Below the pieces are notes generated by a model. It had not been told where the DNA came from and did not search any database. It saw only the letters and a program-made list of their open reading frames with translations. Below, one piece after another: positions 22,926 to 33,536 of a stretch of DNA of 64,000 nt. The DNA comes from Chelonoidis abingdonii (lineage: Eukaryota > Chordata > Testudines > Testudinidae), in assembly GCF_003597395.2 (NCBI RefSeq), contig NC_133773.1, positions 63,622,334 through 63,686,333 on the forward strand. Reading direction: 5' to 3'. How positions within the stretch are numbered: position 1 is the stretch's first letter; each line of letters opens with the position of its first letter. The position numbers and the translations under genes were made by a program.

Positions 22926-23470
22926 TTGAGGCTGACAGTCCGTCCCCCCAATCCATGGTTTGCATACTCACTCTGTCTCTGCTGTTTGCATGCAGCACCT
23001 CTCAGCCTCAGGAATTGCAGCATCCTCTCCATGGTTCAGCCCTCCAGCTGTTTCACTGTCCATGCTCCTTCCAGGGGAAGATTTAGCTCCTCAATAATCC
23101 TAGGCAATCTTCCTGCATAATGCCTCTATGCCACTTGCTGGTAGGGAAACCCAGGCCCACCCTCTTCTCTGGGCTCCAGCCCAGGGATCCTCAGCTTAGC
23201 AGTCTGGACCTTTTCTCTCTGGCCTCACTGCTCTATCCTGGGTTTCTTCCTACCACTGGTTCCACTTATCTTCCTGGGCCTACAGTTCCCAAAGCCACCT
23301 CCTCCTGCCTCTTCCCAAGGAGTGATTGCATTCTGCACTCATACCTCCCTTTCTCCTAGGCTTTATAGGCCTTGCCTGCTCCTGCCCAGCTGATCCTCCT
23401 TAATCAGATGCCTAATTGGTTAATTGGCCCATCTGGCCTGCAGAGTGAGTATGGGGTAGTCACGCCATCA
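22926..23470. repeat. C/T-rich repeat-like block
   Basis: A composition shift to C/T-rich sequence, similar in style to 13040-13670, with a TTAATTGG-containing 3' edge. Plus-strand open frames at 22818-23359 follow the composition and have no domain. The class is unknown. Confidence 0.35.
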
Positions 23471-23956
23471 CATGTGCTCAGTTTTTGAAGTCTGGGGCAA
23501 TGGATGAGTCATGCACTCCCATGATGTAAACCTATCTTTGCGTTTGACCACCATCATAGTTTGCTCATCTAAACAGCCATCTGTATGTGCAGTTATTGGA
23601 CTGTAACATCTGTATGAACTGGCTTCTTGGTATGCTGTATGTGCGCATTTTACACAGATCACCAGCTATGTGAGGATTTTAACATTTCTTATTTGGAAAG
23701 GTCCTATTTGCATATTTTATATATGCATCTAGTATATGCATCTTGTATATGATACTTCAGTGTACAGACTGTAATATACAAAAGGGTCCATATATGATTT
23801 CATATATTCAGTATATAAATCATAAGTCATGTAGACAGTATTTGCATATAAATTATGAGTGGGATTTTCAAAAGCATTTGTATTGGACCAACTCTGCTAC
23901 CATTGAACTCACTAGGAGTTTTATCATTTACTTCAAAGAGAGCAGAAATAGCCTAA

Positions 23957-24655
23957 GGCCTTGTCTACATTACAATGTTTTGTCGACAAAAGCTGGAACG
24001 CATACACACTGCAGTGCCACTTTTGGTGGCAAAAATACCGTTTCTTGAGACAAAATACAACCACCCTGATGAGAGACATACATTTTTTCCTCTAAATTTT
24101 TGTCAACAAAGTGCCAGTATAGACACCACACTTGATTGGCCTCCAGGAGTTGTCCCACAATGTCCATCATGACTGTTCTGGTCAGCAGTTTGAACTCCAC
24201 TGCCCTGCAGTCAGGTAAACAACCATCTGCCCCTCCTTCTTAGAAGCCCCAGGAATTTTTGAAATTCCATTTCCTGCTGGCTTGGTGTGGAGAGATCTCA
24301 TCGCATCTTCTCAGATGACTATGGCAGGTTATCACAGCAAAAGCTTTCCCGTTTGGACCACTGCGGAGCTGTTGCATCTGATCAGTATATGGAGAGAGGA
24401 GGCTGTGCAGTCCCAGCTGCGTTTGAGCCGTAGGAATTGGGATACCTACAGACACATTTCTTGAGGCTTGTGCAAAAAGGGCTATGATCAGGACATGCTG
24501 CAGTGCAGAGTGAACATAAAGGTGCTGAGGCAGGCATACCATAAGGTGAGGGAGGCAAACCGTCACTCTGGTTCTGCACCTAAGATCTGCCAGTTCTATA
24601 AGGACTTGGACGCTATCCTCATGGTGACCTCACCTCCACCGCCAAGAGACCTGTG
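23957..24655 (+). mobile_element. PIF/Harbinger transposon, 5' part with Myb/SANT gene
   Basis: It begins GGCCTTGTCTACATTACA directly after TAA (23954-23956), the Harbinger terminus and target. It carries the DNA-binding-protein gene described separately. No matching right terminus follows, so the transposase part and right end are lost. It is a plausible relative of the MITEs at 5468, 20076, 33242 and 35087. Confidence 0.7.
24282..24655 (+). pseudogene. Harbinger Myb/SANT-like DNA-binding protein, broken
   Basis: The plus frame reads WTTAELLHLISIWREEAVQS, then RRNWDTYRHIS. A single in-frame TGA at 24462-24464 follows, and the same frame continues GLCKKGYDQDMLQCRVNIKV and a REANRHSGSAPKICQFYKDLDAIL-like segment. 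The spaced tryptophans and the helix-rich pattern with a YHK/REANRHSG motif are those of the Myb/SANT-like second protein of PIF/Harbinger elements, which binds the transposon ends and helps the transposase enter the nucleus. An in-frame ATG at 24282 starts it. Apart from one stop, the domain is nearly whole, so the copy is relatively young. Similar domains occur in host MSANTD genes, but the Harbinger terminus 325 bases upstream favours a transposon origin. Confidence 0.7.
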
Positions 24656-25506
24656 GATACTTTATAACTTCCTCCTGCTTAAAAAGATTAGCAATGATAG
24701 GATATATTTGTGAGGGGTCCATAGTTCTACTTAGAAACAAAGATGTCAAATATCCAGTTTCCTTTCTTTTTTTCTTTTTATAGGGTAAGAAAAGACGTAA
24801 TGATGTGCTAACAATTCTTGCACTGCTTACATACTCCAAAGTTATATTAGACCCAGGATAAAGTGTATGAACAGTGCTATTATGGAGGTTTTATGCAGTA
24901 TACATACTTTGTTAGTGCCAACTTTTTGGCAGCATTAAATGCTGCCATATGCAAGGGGAAGCAAGTTCACATTATGTGAATTCCACTATGTTTAAGTTTA
25001 TGGCAATTGACTTCAAGAGGCAGATCTCTAGGTAAAACTCGGCTGGATTGACAAAGTCTTTCCTTTTAAAAATATATCTTCTACTCTAGATTAAGGACAC
25101 TGATTCAGATTAAGAAGGAAATCAAATTTTATGCTCTTGGTCCATCTCGCTGCACACAGAAGAGACCACCTGGTGCTACACAAATATTCTGCAATAGTTA
25201 ACACTAACAGTATGCAGCTGTAAAATGTCAAAATTCTGCACAAACATTAACTAATTAATGCATTAATGATGACAGGAAAAAGCAGATGACACCAAATAAA
25301 TAATGAATCAGATGTCTTAGAATTCATCTCTTTCCAGCCAATACGTAAATACTCTTGTGATGATGCTGACAGCGACAGTCATGTCCATGAGAACAGATAT
25401 TGGGGATTCAGAGCATGGCAGCTAGCAAGAATATAAGTTTTATTTGCATTTAAGGTTGGAATTACTTTATTATTATTATTATTATTGGTTTGTATTATGG
25501 TAGCCC
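24656..25506. other. Unannotated stretch with an ATT microsatellite
   Basis: An ATT repeat lies at 25466-25486. Nothing else is identified. Confidence 0.45.
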
Positions 25507-25509
25507 TTA

Positions 25510-25706
25510 GGGTATGTCTACACTGCAATAAAAAAACCTGCGGTTGGCCCATGTCAGCTGACTTGGGTTTGGGGGCTCAGGCTGTGGGTTATAAAATTGC
25601 AGTGTGGCTGTGCCCAAACATGTAATAACCCCACAGCCCAAACCCTGTGAGCCCGTGTTAGCTGACTTGGACCAGCTGTGGGTGTTTTATTACAGTGTAG
25701 ATGCAG
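25510..25706. mobile_element. Palindromic Harbinger MITE, first of a tandem pair
   Basis: It starts GGGTATGTCTACACTGCA after TTA (25507-25509) and ends in ACAGTGTAGATGCAG before TTA (25707-25709). The interior words TGTCAGCTGACTTGGG and TTAGCTGACTTGGACC lie in opposite arms of a hairpin. Confidence 0.75.
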
Positions 25707-25709
25707 TTA

Positions 25710-25967
25710 GGTTGAATCTACACTGGAATAAAAGACTGACAGCATGGATGCGGATGGCCTGGATCAGCTGACTTGGGCTTCCAGGGCTTCTGCCTCAGGG
25801 CTAAAAATTGCTGTGTAGACATTCGGGTTCAGGCTAGATCCTGAGCTGTGGAACTCTCCCCCCACTTAAGCCCGAATGTCTAACACAGCAATTTTTAGCC
25901 CTGCAGCCCGAGCCCCATGAGCACGAGTCAGCTGAATCAGGTCAGCTGTAAATGCTGGGTGGACATA
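25710..25967. mobile_element. Palindromic Harbinger MITE, second of a tandem pair
   Basis: It starts GGTTGAATCTACACTGG immediately after the shared TTA and ends before TTA at 25968-25970. GGGCTAAAAATTGCTGTGTAGACATTCGGG-type sequence (25799-25829) is mirrored at 25870-25903, giving a long hairpin. Confidence 0.75.
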
Positions 25968-25970
25968 TTA

Positions 25971-26200
25971 GAAATACCTAGTAAGAGACTGTGCCTGCCC
26001 TGAAGATCTATCATTCTAATTAGACTAGACAGAAAAAGGAAGTATTATTATCCCCACTTTATTGGTGGGGAACTGAGGCATAGAGAGATTAAGTTACCTG
26101 CTCAAGGATATATAGGAACTCTGGGGTAGAACTTGGAAACTCAGTCTTCTTTCTCCTAATCCAGTGCCTTAACCACAAGACTAACCTTACCCTCTTCATA
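25971..26200 (-). repeat. MIR-type SINE with upstream dispersed tail
   Basis: TTATTATCCCCACTTTATTG, GGGGAACTGAGGCATAGAGA and CCAGTGCCTTAACCACAAGA match a reverse MIR-like SINE. The preceding part, with GTGCCTGCCCTGAAGA, is a dispersed segment often joined to it. Confidence 0.65.
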
Positions 26201-27690
26201 ATTTAATTGTACTATAATATTTGAAGGGTCACAGTCCCTGTCTCAAATATGATGTTAGCAAGAACTGTGGGAGCAAGAGATCCAAACCCAGGCCTTTCAC
26301 AGATCAGGAAAAAGTGCTGTCACTACGGAAAGTCATATCACTCTGTTTGTACTGGAGCCAGCCAAACCTAACTGGGTAAAATAAGAACTGACCTAAATCT
26401 TTGGCCTGTTCTTGAAGCAAATGTTATTTGTGATGGCATAAGTGTACACAAAAGTGCAGCGTTTGCTAGGCTCTCCCCTGGAAATGAGGATGACAGTATC
26501 TGGAAGAAAACTTTGTGCTCTAAGTGGTGTTTAGACATTCTTATGTGAGCTTCAGCAGATGCTTTCAACAAAACATTTTCGCAGGATGCATACATTTCAG
26601 GCAAGCGTAAAGAACATCTTTCTCCTAATTTCCCAGGTAGTGCACCACACTGGAATACTCTTTCAGGTACATTTGCCATGCTGCTGATGCATCACTGTGC
26701 TGTGTTACTGCTGGTTAGCAGTGGTCTTCTCCTATCGTGTCTACACAATGTATTTGTTTTAAATAAAAGTTCTCATTCATGAGTGTGCAGCACAGATAAC
26801 GTCAATGGGACTACATCTACAGTATATAGCTGAAAGCAGAATGTGTCTTTCTTACTAATTGTGTAAAGTCTGGATATCTGATATCTCACTAACTATGAAA
26901 GTTTTAGGGGTCTAACCTATTGTGTATGGGTAAAAAGAAGATATATGTCCTTGAAAATGCAGTACTGCAGAATTTACAACTTTAGATTGTGTTGCTGAGG
27001 CCAAATTCTGAGACCAGAGAAATTGCAATTATAAATAATAATTTGCTTTGCTGTATTTATTTGTTTATTTATTTTACAAAGAGGGGTGTGTTTGCCATCC
27101 AGCCATGTTCTTCCCAAGAATCTTCTTTTCTGAAGACTTCTCCTGGAATTCTTGTCTATCTTCTGGAAATTAAACTTCAGAGGGGGATTAAGGAAGTCAT
27201 ACCATCCTAGAATGCATCAGATTCTTTCCCCCACTTGACTAGATATTATTCCCGCAAGTATATTCTTTCCAAATAGATAGAAAATCTGCAACTTTCCCAC
27301 TTATTTTTGAATGCCAATACTTTCAACTCCATTTACATATTATCCATTAAACAAAAAACAAAACAAAATGCTTAGAAATCTTAAAGGTAAATACTTTTGG
27401 AAATTTACTTTCTGTTCATGCTGCACACAATGAAGTGCAGCTGTAGTCATCAATTTGCTAATGTGCGCCTTTCTGTCTTCCTTGTCACCATTAAATATAT
27501 TTGTAACCTTTGTTTCCCTCTGGAATGCCCTTTCAAGAAATACACGCCGCACCTGGAGTGAAATAAATGTGTTAGCTTTTAATTAAATATTGACAGATAA
27601 ACCACTGTCTTTCTGTTTCATCTGCTCAAGAAAGGATTGGAAGTGGGAGAATTCAAAACATCTGTCTTGTCAAACCATGTGTCTATTTTG
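26201..27690. other. Unannotated stretch
   Basis: No gene or classified repeat is recognised. The antisense open frame at 26368-26679 (103 residues) has no domain I recognise. Confidence 0.4.
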
Positions 27691-27694
27691 TCTG

Positions 27695-27815
27695 TTTAGA
27701 CTGTAAGCTCTTTGGGATAGAGACTGTCTACTACTGTGGGTGTGTGCAGTGCCTAGCACAACAGGAGCCCATTCTTGACTGGCGCATAGGCATGACTGTA
27801 GTAAACATAATTATT
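27695..27815 (+). repeat. Dispersed amniote repeat tail
   Basis: AGACTGTAAGCTCTTTGGGA and CAGTGCCTAGCACAACAGGA, then a TAATTATTAATAAT tail, are a widely dispersed 3' end in amniotes. I cannot assign its family securely. Confidence 0.55.
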
Positions 27816-28589
27816 AATAATTTGCTTCTTTCTGCTAACTATATGACTCATTTTGTTGTTTAGTTCCCATTATTTTATTATGAAAACTGAACATTTTACC
27901 AGAAGTTGCTTTCCAGTTGTACTGTCTATAGAGGGCTCCCTGGTGCTAGCTGAGCCACACTAGACCTCAGCTGTGCTCCAATGACCCTTGATTCCTCTGA
28001 TATTTTAATATTTAGAGATTGATCTAAGGCACTGCCCAAGTCGCTGTTGGTGGGGATGGTGGAAGTGGTGAAGAGGAGCTGCACACGGGGCATAGTTCCT
28101 GAAGGCATTGTGTTTGAGGTAGGCCTAATGAGTGAAATCTTGGCCTCATTTAAATGAATGGGAGTTTTGCCACTGACTTCAATGGATCCAGGATGTGGCC
28201 TAGTGACTAACAATGCTGGAGGAGTGCACACTGCACCTGTATGTGCTTGCAGAGCATAGCATAAACTTCTTCTTCACAGCCTCTGGGCAGGAAGCTGTCT
28301 ATGAATGCTGCATCTTCTCCGATAGCTAGAGGGAACAGTAGGCAACTGTTCAAAAGCAATAGTATTAGAAAAGAGATTTTTATCTAATATAGAACGTAAA
28401 GCCTGAGGTTGTGTCTTTAGATTTATTTTCTATGTAACTTCTACACCTTCGCTCTCACTTACTATTTCATCTGTGGTTTTTTCATCAATCTGTGTTTTCT
28501 TTTATTAAATAAATGTTTGGTTTATTTTTATCCCAAGCAGGTCTCATGTTCAAACTGTGTGGACTGCGTATGCCAAAGTGAATTGATAA
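27816..28589. other. Unannotated stretch with a short palindrome
   Basis: 28134-28194 is an imperfect hairpin (GAAATCTTGGCC…GGATCCAGGATGT) with TGGGAGTTTTGCCA in its loop. Nothing else. Confidence 0.4.
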
Positions 28590-28880
28590 CTGCAGGGTTC
28601 TCCCTACACCCGTGGCTCTGCCCAGGCCCCACCTTCACCCTGCTTCTTCCCACCCTGGCTCCGCCCCTGCCTCTTCCCCACCTCTTCCCACCCCTGCCCT
28701 GCCCAGTTCTGCCCCCTCTCCTGAGCATGCTGCACCCTCTTTCCTCCCCACAGCAACACTGCAAAACAGCTGTTTCGCAGTGGGCGGGAGACATTGCTGG
28801 GGGGGCAGCAGAGCACCCACCATTTTTTTCCCTTCGGTGCTCCAGCCCCAGAGTGCCCTTAGATTTGGCGTCTATTGCTG
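28590..28880. repeat. GC-rich transposon-like block
   Basis: It begins CAGGGTTCTCCCTA, a hAT-like terminus. The core is strongly C/T-rich, and it stops against the CR1 fragment. The long opposing open frames (28517-28960 and 28528-28920) are consequences of the GC content. No right terminus is visible. Confidence 0.45.
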
Positions 28881-29745
28881 GAAGGCCCTTAGAGAGGCCC
28901 TCTAGTCCAGCCCTCTGCACTAGACCATCTCTAACAAATGTTTGTTCAATCTTTTCTTAAAAACCTCAAATGTTGGAGATTCCACAACCTCCCTTCAAAG
29001 CCTATTCCGGTGTTTAACTATCCTTATAGTTAGAAAGTTTTTTCTAATATCTAACCTAAATCTCCTTTGCTGCAGATTAAGCCCATTACTTCTTGTCCTA
29101 CCCTCAGTGGACATGGAGAATAGTTATTCACCATCCTCTTTACAGTGGCCTTTAATATATTTGTTACTGAGCCCTCAGTTTTCCTTTCTCAAGACTAAAC
29201 ATGTTTTCTAAACCTTTTTAATTTTTCTTGAGCTCCTCTGGACTCCCTCCAATTTGTCCATATCTTTCTTAAAGTGTGATGCTCATAACTGAACATGGTA
29301 CTCCAGCTGAGGCTTCACCAGCGCTGAGTAGAGTGGGACAATTATCTCCTGTCTTACGTACAACATGGCTGTTAATAAACCCCAGAATGATATTAGCTTT
29401 TTTTAACAACTGCATCACATTGTTGACTCATATACAATATCGGATCCACTATCACCCCCCCCACACACACTTTTTGTTCAGCAATACTACCATCTAGCTA
29501 GTTATTCCTCATGTAGTAGTTGTGCCTTTGGTTTTTTTCTTCCTACGTGTAGTACTTATCTTTATTGAATGTCATCTTGTTGATTTCAGACCCTTTCTCC
29601 AATTTGTCAAGGTCATTTTGAATTCTAATCCTGTCTTCCAAAGTGCTAGCTATCCCTCCCAGCTTGGTATCATCTGGAAATTTTATAAGCATATTTTCCA
29701 CTCTGTTATCCAGGTCATTAATGAAAATATTGAATAGTGTGGCAG
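28881..29745 (-). repeat. CR1-type LINE 3' fragment
   Basis: CTAGTCCAGCCCTCTGCACT, GGAGATTCCACAACCTCC, CTTGAGCTCCTCTGGACTCC, CATTGTTGACTCATATACAA and CCCAGCTTGGTATCATCTGG occur in the order of the CR1 3' region read in reverse. The 3' end is at the left and the 5' truncation is near 29745, at AATATTGAATAG. Confidence 0.8.
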
Positions 29746-30990
29746 TGAAGAAATTATTTGTAATAGATACATTGTTTAGTTGTAACAGATGTTGATTAAT
29801 TTAAACTTCTGCAAATGTCTCATATCTCATTTCATCATCATACAAAAAATATACATACTTTGCAATAATTCATTGATATGGGAAGAGTAACTGGCTTTAA
29901 CTGCTAACTCTAAAATAAATATCGTGTCTTATTTATTCTACATTGCCCAAAAGAGGGAAATGTGCAGGTCTAAGCACAGAGAGAAATATCAATGTGGTGT
30001 AGTTCTACATGTGTTGAAATGGCATGGAATAATTACCATGGTTCAATGACTTTACTTATCGGGATCCAAGCATCCTACATTTCTTTGTAAATACAAATCT
30101 TATTTACTCATAGCTTGGTAGCACCCGAAATGTGCTTGGTACTCTCCAAATATATAAAAACAACAATGCTTGCCCCAGAGAGCTCACACTCTGAAAAGAT
30201 AAGGCAGAAAACAAACACCATCTTTCGTAAAATGTCTACGTTTTGCTTGTTGTTTTTCTCCCTCTTTCTGCCCCTGCAAACCTGTCCCTCTTCCCATCTT
30301 TACAGTGAGATACCAAAGTCTGCCTAAACAGCTATTACTGTCCCAATGCACCCTCCTGCCAACCTTAGGGCATAGATATTACAGGCCTTGCTAAATCCCC
30401 TTTAGCAGATAGTTACCAGTCTGCTGTATTGAATCCAAACTTTGGATCCCACATGTTTTCAAACCATCTGGTTCTTAACAGCATCCAGCATCCCACATTG
30501 TCTCTAGTTCTGGCCTCTCAGGCCTGCTCCTGGGGTCTAGACTTCCTGTCTGGCCACCTCCCTTAGGACGTGGGACTTTCCAGTCCAACTGCGCTCAGCC
30601 CTGAGACTAGCACTGGTCCCCCTAAACCTTCCTCGTAACTTATGCAAGCCCTTTCCAGAGGTCCACCCTCATGGGCACTCTGGATCATAATCTAAATAAA
30701 GAACACAAGCTTCACAAAGCACCTTCTGAAGCACCCCCCCACACTTTTAAAAATCACACTAGAGTTACAGAGCTATAGAATAGACAACAAACGTGATTGC
30801 AATTCCCTTCCTCAGAGTCTTCCCCATTCTTGAGAGTCTTATGACCTTAAGGATGGTCACGTACTTCCTGCTTCCATTCCTCCTGGTTGTGTCTTCTGCT
30901 TCTGGAGATAGTTTAGCCCTCTGGCGTAGCGAGCACATCTCTTGTTAAATAAGTCTGTGGTACTTTTTCCTGCTTCTCTTCTTATGCTGT
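29746..30990. other. Mostly unannotated; one repeat tail
   Basis: 30110-30200 (GCTTGGTAGCACCCGAAATG and TGCCCCAGAGAGCTCACACT) is a diverged dispersed-repeat tail. The remainder is unclassified. Confidence 0.4.
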
Positions 30991-31078
30991 AAAAGCAGCA
31001 GAGAATCCTGTGGCACCTTATAGACTAACAGACGTTTTGGAGCGTGAGCTTTCGTGGGTGAATACCCACTTCGTCAGA
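30991..31078 (-). mobile_element. Short Penelope-like unit cut by an assembly gap
   Basis: AAAAGCAGCAG through TTCGTCAGA is identical to the corresponding parts of the units at 20038 and 37655. The right part and any duplication are lost in the N run. Confidence 0.8.
31040..31077 (-). ncRNA. Hammerhead-ribozyme-like motif
   Basis: Identical in sequence to the motif at 20384-20421: minus-strand CTGACGA, six-pair hairpin, GAAA, and GCTCACGCTC. Confidence 0.4.
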
Positions 31079-31103
31079 NNNNNNNNNNNNNNNNNNNNNN
31101 NNN
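31079..31103. other. Assembly gap (25 N)
   Basis: Twenty-five unknown bases directly follow an identical, highly repeated PLE tail, a natural place for an assembler to fail. Confidence 0.99.
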
Positions 31104-32160
31104 AAGAGAGAAGATAGTATGTAAAGATTTATGCATCTTATGGCTGTAGAATACTCAAGTGCAAAGGCAGAGATTACCTGCTCAATAGACGAGTGGCCAC
31201 CGTTCAGGGTAAACCTTCATTTTATTCACGCTATAATAAAAATGTTAGTGCACAACAGCGTTTTGGAGCGTGAGCTTATTCGTGGGTGAATACACTTCTT
31301 CAGATCTGCTGCCACCTACTTTAAAGTGGTAGTATCAAGGCTAGTAGTCTTGGTAATTGTTCAATTTTCCAGGGAAAGGCTAAAGATATCTGCTATGTAT
31401 TTGAAACTTTCACATGTATGTTCTTATATTTTGTGCCACCCTAGCAAGCACAGCTAGAGATAAGCTCGCAGCGTTAACTCTATTTCACACGCTATCTCAG
31501 CAGAGGTTAGAACTAGGTTGGACAGAATGACTAGCCAGGTAGGCCTCACGAATAAGAAATAGGAGTGATTACCTACAATTGCAACACCATATAAAAGCAT
31601 CGTAGAGGGTGTTGCTTGTTTGGCGAGAGAATTTGTAACAACCATGCTACCCTACCTAGCGCGTAGAGGTAGTGAACTGGCTCTCCAACTTTTTTTACAA
31701 CAGACACAAGATCACCTTTTTGAATGGTTAAGTAAGAATCACCCCACGAATTCTACTACCGCATCCCTCCTGAGGCCCAACCACGATCACTGCATTTCCT
31801 CACCTTCCCTTCCGAGTTCTGTTGTTCGACGGTACACGCAAGGAAGCTGGTAGGAGGGTAAGGAGGTATTTTTGCGAAAGAGGAGTGCAGGCTGTAGAAC
31901 CTCGGGGCTGAAGGAGGTGTTCGAAGGTCTGGAGATGGGTGTGCTTCTCCTCGGTGAGCTGTGGGGACAAGTCTGAGGGGTTGGGTAGTGCTCAGGAATG
32001 ATGAGGGTGCAAGCGTCTTGGGCTGGGACAGGACAGGGTGCTCATGTAGGGTGTGGGTTTTGGAGAAGTTTGGGTGCAGAGGGGTTCTGGGTTGAGTAGG
32101 GCTGTGGGCGAGATGTCAAGGAGGCCACCTTTTAAAAACAGGTCCTGCATATAAAAGTGT
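31104..32160. other. Indel-prone, repeat-derived sequence after the gap
   Basis: 31255-31310 repeats the PLE tail with extra and missing bases (TTTTGGAGCGTGAGCTTATT). 31850-32130 is a GC-rich G/T-rich repeat block. The many small indels suggest unpolished gap filling. Open frames here, such as 31620-31853, are not credible. Confidence 0.5.
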
Positions 32161-33000
32161 AGGCCTAAGGGGTTGAAGTGCTCTCACCTACAGGTTTTTG
32201 TAATATTCCAACATTTCCGTGGATATGTACTGAGGATTGTGTCCATTTATCCTTTTGCCTGTAGTGATTGTCCAGTTAGTGGACCGATGTAGCATAGCAG
32301 AGGGATTGCTGCATCGTGATGGGTATATATACATTAGGGTGGAACGTGCAGAGTGAAGTGGAAAACCAGTGACTGTGTGGCTGATCTGGTTAGGGATCCT
32401 ATGATGGTGTGAGCTGGTAGTAGATTGTGGGGAGAGTTGGCATCAGAGGTTTTGTTGCATGATTGGTTCCTGAGCTAGAGTTACTATCGGTACGGTGTGC
32501 AGTTGCTGCGTTGAGAGAATACCGTTCAGGTTGGCAGGATTGTTGTGGGTCAAAGGATTGCCCTGCCACCCAAGATCCGTGAAAGTGATGGGAATCATTG
32601 TCCTGGAGCATGGAGTTGATAGATCCGCTGATGATAGCGTTGGACTAGGGTTTTAGCTGGGTGGGACTGATAAATGATGGCCAAGTAGGATCCTGTGTGG
32701 GTTTTCTTTCTGGTTTGTCTTGCAGTAGAAAGGCTTCTGGTAGTCGTCTGGCTCTGTTGATCTGTTTCCTAATTTCCTCGTGCGGGTATTGTAGTTTTGA
32801 GAATGCTTGGTGGAGATTTTGTAGGTGTTGGTCTCTGTCTGAGGGGTTAGAGCAGATGCGGTTCTTATGCTGGTAGTTTATGTGCTTTAGCCTTCGAGTG
32901 AGACTACTAGCAGAAGACCCCTTTGTGCTAGACACTGTACACACACAATGAAAATACAGTTCCTGAGCCAACCTCACTGTATGCCAAAAACCACACCTTT
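32161..33000 (-). mobile_element. Penelope-like retroelement fragment, indel-ridden
   Basis: This aligns on the minus strand with 10260-10930. It includes a reverse-transcriptase tail frame with RDQHLQNLHQAFSKLQYPHE, KQINRARRLPEAFLLQDKPE (32645-33004), and the diverged GIY-YIG area near 32265-32300. Relative to the 10-kb copy it shows a high density of one- to few-base indels, partly decay and perhaps partly sequencing error. 33001-33004 and beyond leave the homology. Confidence 0.7.
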
Positions 33001-33241
33001 GCAATGTTTTACATATAGGAGGTTATCCGTGTGTGGCCTTATTTTAAAAGGTTTAATTATGTTGTAAGCTACAGTGGAAGTTTGGATTGAAAGAAAATTT
33101 TAAGTTGAGTGCTATTAAGAAAATAAGATGTCTTCAAAACTCTATAGACAGGAACTAATCACAATGAATATAACTGACTCATGGGAGTATTGGAGCTAAA
33201 CCTTTTATATGACATAGAGTTCAGACACCAACATAGCCTAA
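33001..33241. other. Unannotated stretch ending in a TAA target
   Basis: No feature is seen except TAA at 33239-33241 next to the MITE. Confidence 0.4.
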
Positions 33242-33536
33242 GGCCACGTTTACACTAGCGAACTTACAGTGGCACAGCTGTACTGATGCAGCTGCAACAC
33301 TGTAAGATTTCTTGTGCTGCTGCTCTGTGCCGACGGGAGAGAGCTTTCCTGTTGATACAATAAAACCACCTCAATGAATGGTGGTAGCTCTGTTGGCTGG
33401 AGAAGCTTTCCCGTCAACATAGCACTGTGCATATGAGCGCTTATGTCGGCAAAGCTTACGTTGCTCAAGGGTGTGTATTTTTACACTCCTGAGTGACATA
33501 AGTTTTGCCAACATAAGTGGCGGTGTAGACATGGCC
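33242..33536. mobile_element. PIF/Harbinger-type MITE with TAA target duplication
   Basis: Ends GGCCACGTTTACACTAG and (reverse complement) GGCCATGTCTACACCG are inverted repeats. TAA flanks it at 33239-33241 and 33537-33539. At 295 bp it is nearly the same length as the 5468 and 20076 copies but has a different interior. Confidence 0.85.

Noticed and set aside
26368..26679. 103-residue antisense frame that looks moderately protein-like
   Set aside because: No domain, no partner exon and no conserved motif that I could recognise.
28517..28960. 147-residue plus frame and opposing 130-residue frame
   Set aside because: Proline/leucine-rich and alanine/glycine-rich translations of a GC-rich repeat, open in several frames at once.
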